64,000 nt of DNA from Epiperipatus broadwayi (taxonomy: Eukaryota; Onychophora; Udeonychophora; Euonychophora; Peripatidae). Where the stretch lies: NCBI GenBank assembly GCA_028023455.1, contig JAQFVV010000112.1, forward strand, positions 3,692,001 through 3,756,000, in the 5' to 3' direction. Numbering within the stretch: the stretch's first letter is position 1; the number at the start of each line of letters is the position of its first letter. Positions 61,301 through 64,000 of the stretch are shown here, one piece after another. The notes under the pieces are model-generated. The model was not told the DNA's origin, did not search any database, and saw nothing but the letters and a program-made list of their open reading frames with translations. Made by a program: the position numbers and the translations under genes.

Positions 61301-63705
61301 ACTGACACATTGGGTATTTCATGATTTGATGTTGAAATTCAGTATATTTTCTTCAAGGCAGAAATTAGATCAAATGATAATAAAATTTATGGTTAGGCTT
61401 TTATAAAACTGTGCCTGTGATATATTTATTGAAGTAAAAAAATGGAATGATATTTTATTTATTTATTTGTTTATTTATGTATCTATTTATTATATTAAAC
61501 ATCACATATCAATTATTTGTTAATCATAAAATTGTAAATAAATATTGATTTATAACTAAATTTACTATGCCGTTGCTATTTGTCATTCATAAAATCAGAA
61601 ATCCTATATCTTGAACAGAGCATACATTGGAGTACATACTGTTGTCAGTATGATATAAGACTCTTAGTAATATCCTGAGAAAATATTTGAATGCTTTTGT
61701 CCTTGGTAGTTTATGATGTGTAAGGTACAATAAAATTCCATTTGCCTTTTCCATCACTTTAGCTTTGCATTGTTAAGTCTAGTACATGGTACAAAAATTG
61801 ATTGATTTTATAAACCTATAAACATATTTACTAGACAATGCTATTATTGAATTTATTTTCTTAATATTATAATTGTAATTCATCAAACATAACAAGAGTC
61901 TCATTGTTATTTATTAAATTATAAATTTAAGTTTATAAGGAAAGAATCCAAGTTTTCCACGCTTACTTATAATTGCAAAGCACATACCTAGACTAGCATT
62001 TGTACCAAAACCATACATGTCTTTCTTAAGGAATAATCGTTAATAGTTCCACAAATTATACTATCTTGTCCATGGTCGGCCATAAGGTCTCATACAATGA
62101 AAAATCTCAGATTAAAGTTTTAAAGAATAATAAAATTACATACTTGTAATTTGTCTAATATACTTTCACATACTGCTATGATGGGTCTTTGCAGTGTGCC
62201 CTGGCCATGGCCAGATTAGATCATAACAATTTCATGTTATATCATTAATTTTGTTTGTTGTGATGTGATCAGACTTTTCGGTTACAGTTTTTAGCATTCA
62301 AGGTGATAGGTTTGATTACTTATGTTTACCATATGAGCTTTAGATTTCAGTTACAGTCTTTGGCATCACAACATGGTTTGGCATGATATGTTTATCGAGG
62401 TAACACAGTCATTATAATTGGTTGGTTACAATATATATGTGTGTGTGTGTGTGATGAATAGATTGGAAACAATCAATATGTATACCTATAATATAATTGG
62501 TCTGCTTCATGAGTAGATAATGTTGCTTTTTACTTCTCCATTTTCTTCTATCAATTATATCCTTTAAAGTAAATGAAAAGAAAATCATATAAAGAAATTT
62601 ATATATGCTTCTGTTTAAAGCCAAAAATGAGAGAGAATGAGTTTAAACTATTCAGTTCTATTTATAAGATTTTTTTCATTGATGTCAGTGGAATTAGAGC
62701 ATTTTCACTCTTTGAGCCATATTCAGTAGTGTCTCTCTAATAAAAAAAATTGCATTATATAACAAATAAAAATAAAGATTTTAGAATTATTTTACATTTC
62801 ACAATATTTTTCATTTTAACAAAAATTAAACAATCCACATTACATTTTCAATATATTACACTGGAAATATATTTTTATACATATTTTCTTAGTATAATAT
62901 CATACAAATAAAAAGAACAAATGCATTTGAAATATTAAACATTTATTTGTATTGTTTATAATTTATTATTGTGAATGCAGTAATGAAAAAGAAACATATA
63001 ATGACAAAGAATAATAATTTTATCCATTATTCACATATTCATTTTCCCTTTTAAACTGAATAAAATCAATTTACAATCTTACAATACAATTAAAAATAAA
63101 CAATTTTAGATCAATACTATCATCATAGCAACATAGTTTATGCTTCATATGTTAACATATTCACCACCCAAAAATCAAGAAAGGATGAAAGAGAGAAAAA
63201 AAATTATGACTGACATCTTACCACATATTGAAACTCATCTCAAATTTCAGTAGGTATAACACCCCCCTTCTAATAAAAAAATGCCTGTTTTTATAAACTA
63301 ACAACAGTGATTTACTATTATTTTTTTAAATGTATACAATAAACTCTTTTCACCTAAATATACACAAATAGTTATTCTTTTCTTTTTCCTCATCTTCATA
63401 TATTGTTTAATAATCTATTTCTAATGAATTTTAAATACAATATTAGTATGCTCATCAAAACAAGACAAAAACCTATTTACTCCTTTTATTTTCATCTTCT
63501 CAATATATTCCCATTATTTCATTATATGTCTCCAATAAATAACACAGCAAAGTACCATGACTAACAAAAATTTTAGCTCACCCAATGTTTATTAACAATG
63601 CATTATAAAGTATAACTATATCTCTATGTTATTTTCATCCCTTACAAAACTTATCAATTACAGTCACTAAAATCTTATCCTCAATTTGAAATTGGTCCTT
63701 TAGAT
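55385..63705. other. AT-rich non-coding stretch, 8.3 kb
   Basis: (TA)n near 56150-56195, G10 near 56762, (GT)n at 62438-62452. No gene, no clear repeat family or structured element. Short open frames have no recognisable motif. Confidence 0.5.
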
Positions 63706-64000
63706 CAAGTGTTCCCAAACCTTTTTTGGCTGCAGATCCATTTACCAAAAACTTTTAAAACCATTGATCCCCTCATCAACTTAGTCAAATTAATAAATTT
63801 GTACAGTATTCGATATTAAATATTTCACTAGATATCAAACTTTTCATTTTAATCACTTGTAATTAATGATTGCCAAAGATAAAAGGACTATGGAATATGG
63901 CATTATTCTTCTGCAACATTTAATATCAAAACCTGCACTAATGAAAATTAAATCAAAAAAATATGAGCAGAGTTTTTTAATTTTTTGAAATTTATGAAAT
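63706..64000 (+). mobile_element. Left end of a hAT-like element running off the window
   Basis: CAAGTGTTCCCAAACC followed by TTTTTTGGCTGCAGATCC closely resembles the CAGxGTTCCCAAACC terminus of hAT elements (Charlie/Tip100 type). The right end and the 8-bp duplication would be beyond 64000. Confidence 0.55.

Overview
The window is AT-rich, intron- and intergene-like metazoan DNA with no intact protein-coding gene. Repeat content, Penelope-like elements, RTE-type LINE remnants, hAT and Tigger-like DNA transposons, tRNA-derived retroposons and very long (AAT)n and (TAGA)n arrays all point to an animal. A mollusc, perhaps a cephalopod, is my guess from repeat style only. Nothing looks bacterial: there are no operons, and the longest open frames are microsatellite translations.

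Layout. 1-3643: a 475-bp satellite-like array (one inverted unit, then four direct units) bracketed by a 10-13 bp direct repeat. Each unit carries what I read as a complete type I hammerhead ribozyme. 5258-5420: a 163-bp element with perfect 18-bp terminal inverted repeats and a hammerhead with an intact catalytic core. 6266-7133: a non-autonomous hAT element with an exact 8-bp target duplication. 12.9-13.2 kb: a hAT transposase C-terminus. 14.2-16.3 kb: a foldback repeat family split by a Tigger/pogo-like element with TA duplication. 16.4-20.7 kb: palindromes, foldbacks, short tandem arrays and a Penelope-like 3' end. 24-31 kb: very AT-rich DNA with two promoter-like patches, a decayed reading frame and a near-canonical hammerhead at 29778-29821. 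36-40.7 kb: a tRNA-Gly retroposon, an RTE-like LINE 3' end, an inverted duplication, and a LINE endonuclease remnant between two (AAT)n arrays. 42.4-44.8 kb: a 1.3-kb inverted-repeat element and a tRNA-like SINE with a 21-bp target duplication. 47.8-51.4 kb: a diverged relative of the 475-bp hammerhead family, LINE pieces interrupted by a Penelope-like 3' end, a hairpin element and (TAGA)n. 52.3-55.4 kb: a long inverted-repeat element and a short Penelope-like element with pseudo-LTRs and a frameshifted GIY-YIG endonuclease. 55.4-63.7 kb: little recognisable. 63.7-64.0 kb: the start of another hAT-like element.

The unifying signal is the hammerhead core (CUGANGA - helix II - GAA - helix III - NUH, closed by helix I). 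It recurs in several unrelated repeats: the 475-bp family (two loci), the 163-bp inverted-repeat element, the 29.8-kb locus, an inverted duplication at 38.4-39.0 kb, and degenerate forms in two Penelope-like families. Penelope-like elements and animal retrozymes are known to carry such ribozymes. The 475-bp array with its flanking duplication fits a retrozyme-like element. All ribozyme calls are from hand folding and need covariance search and a cleavage assay.
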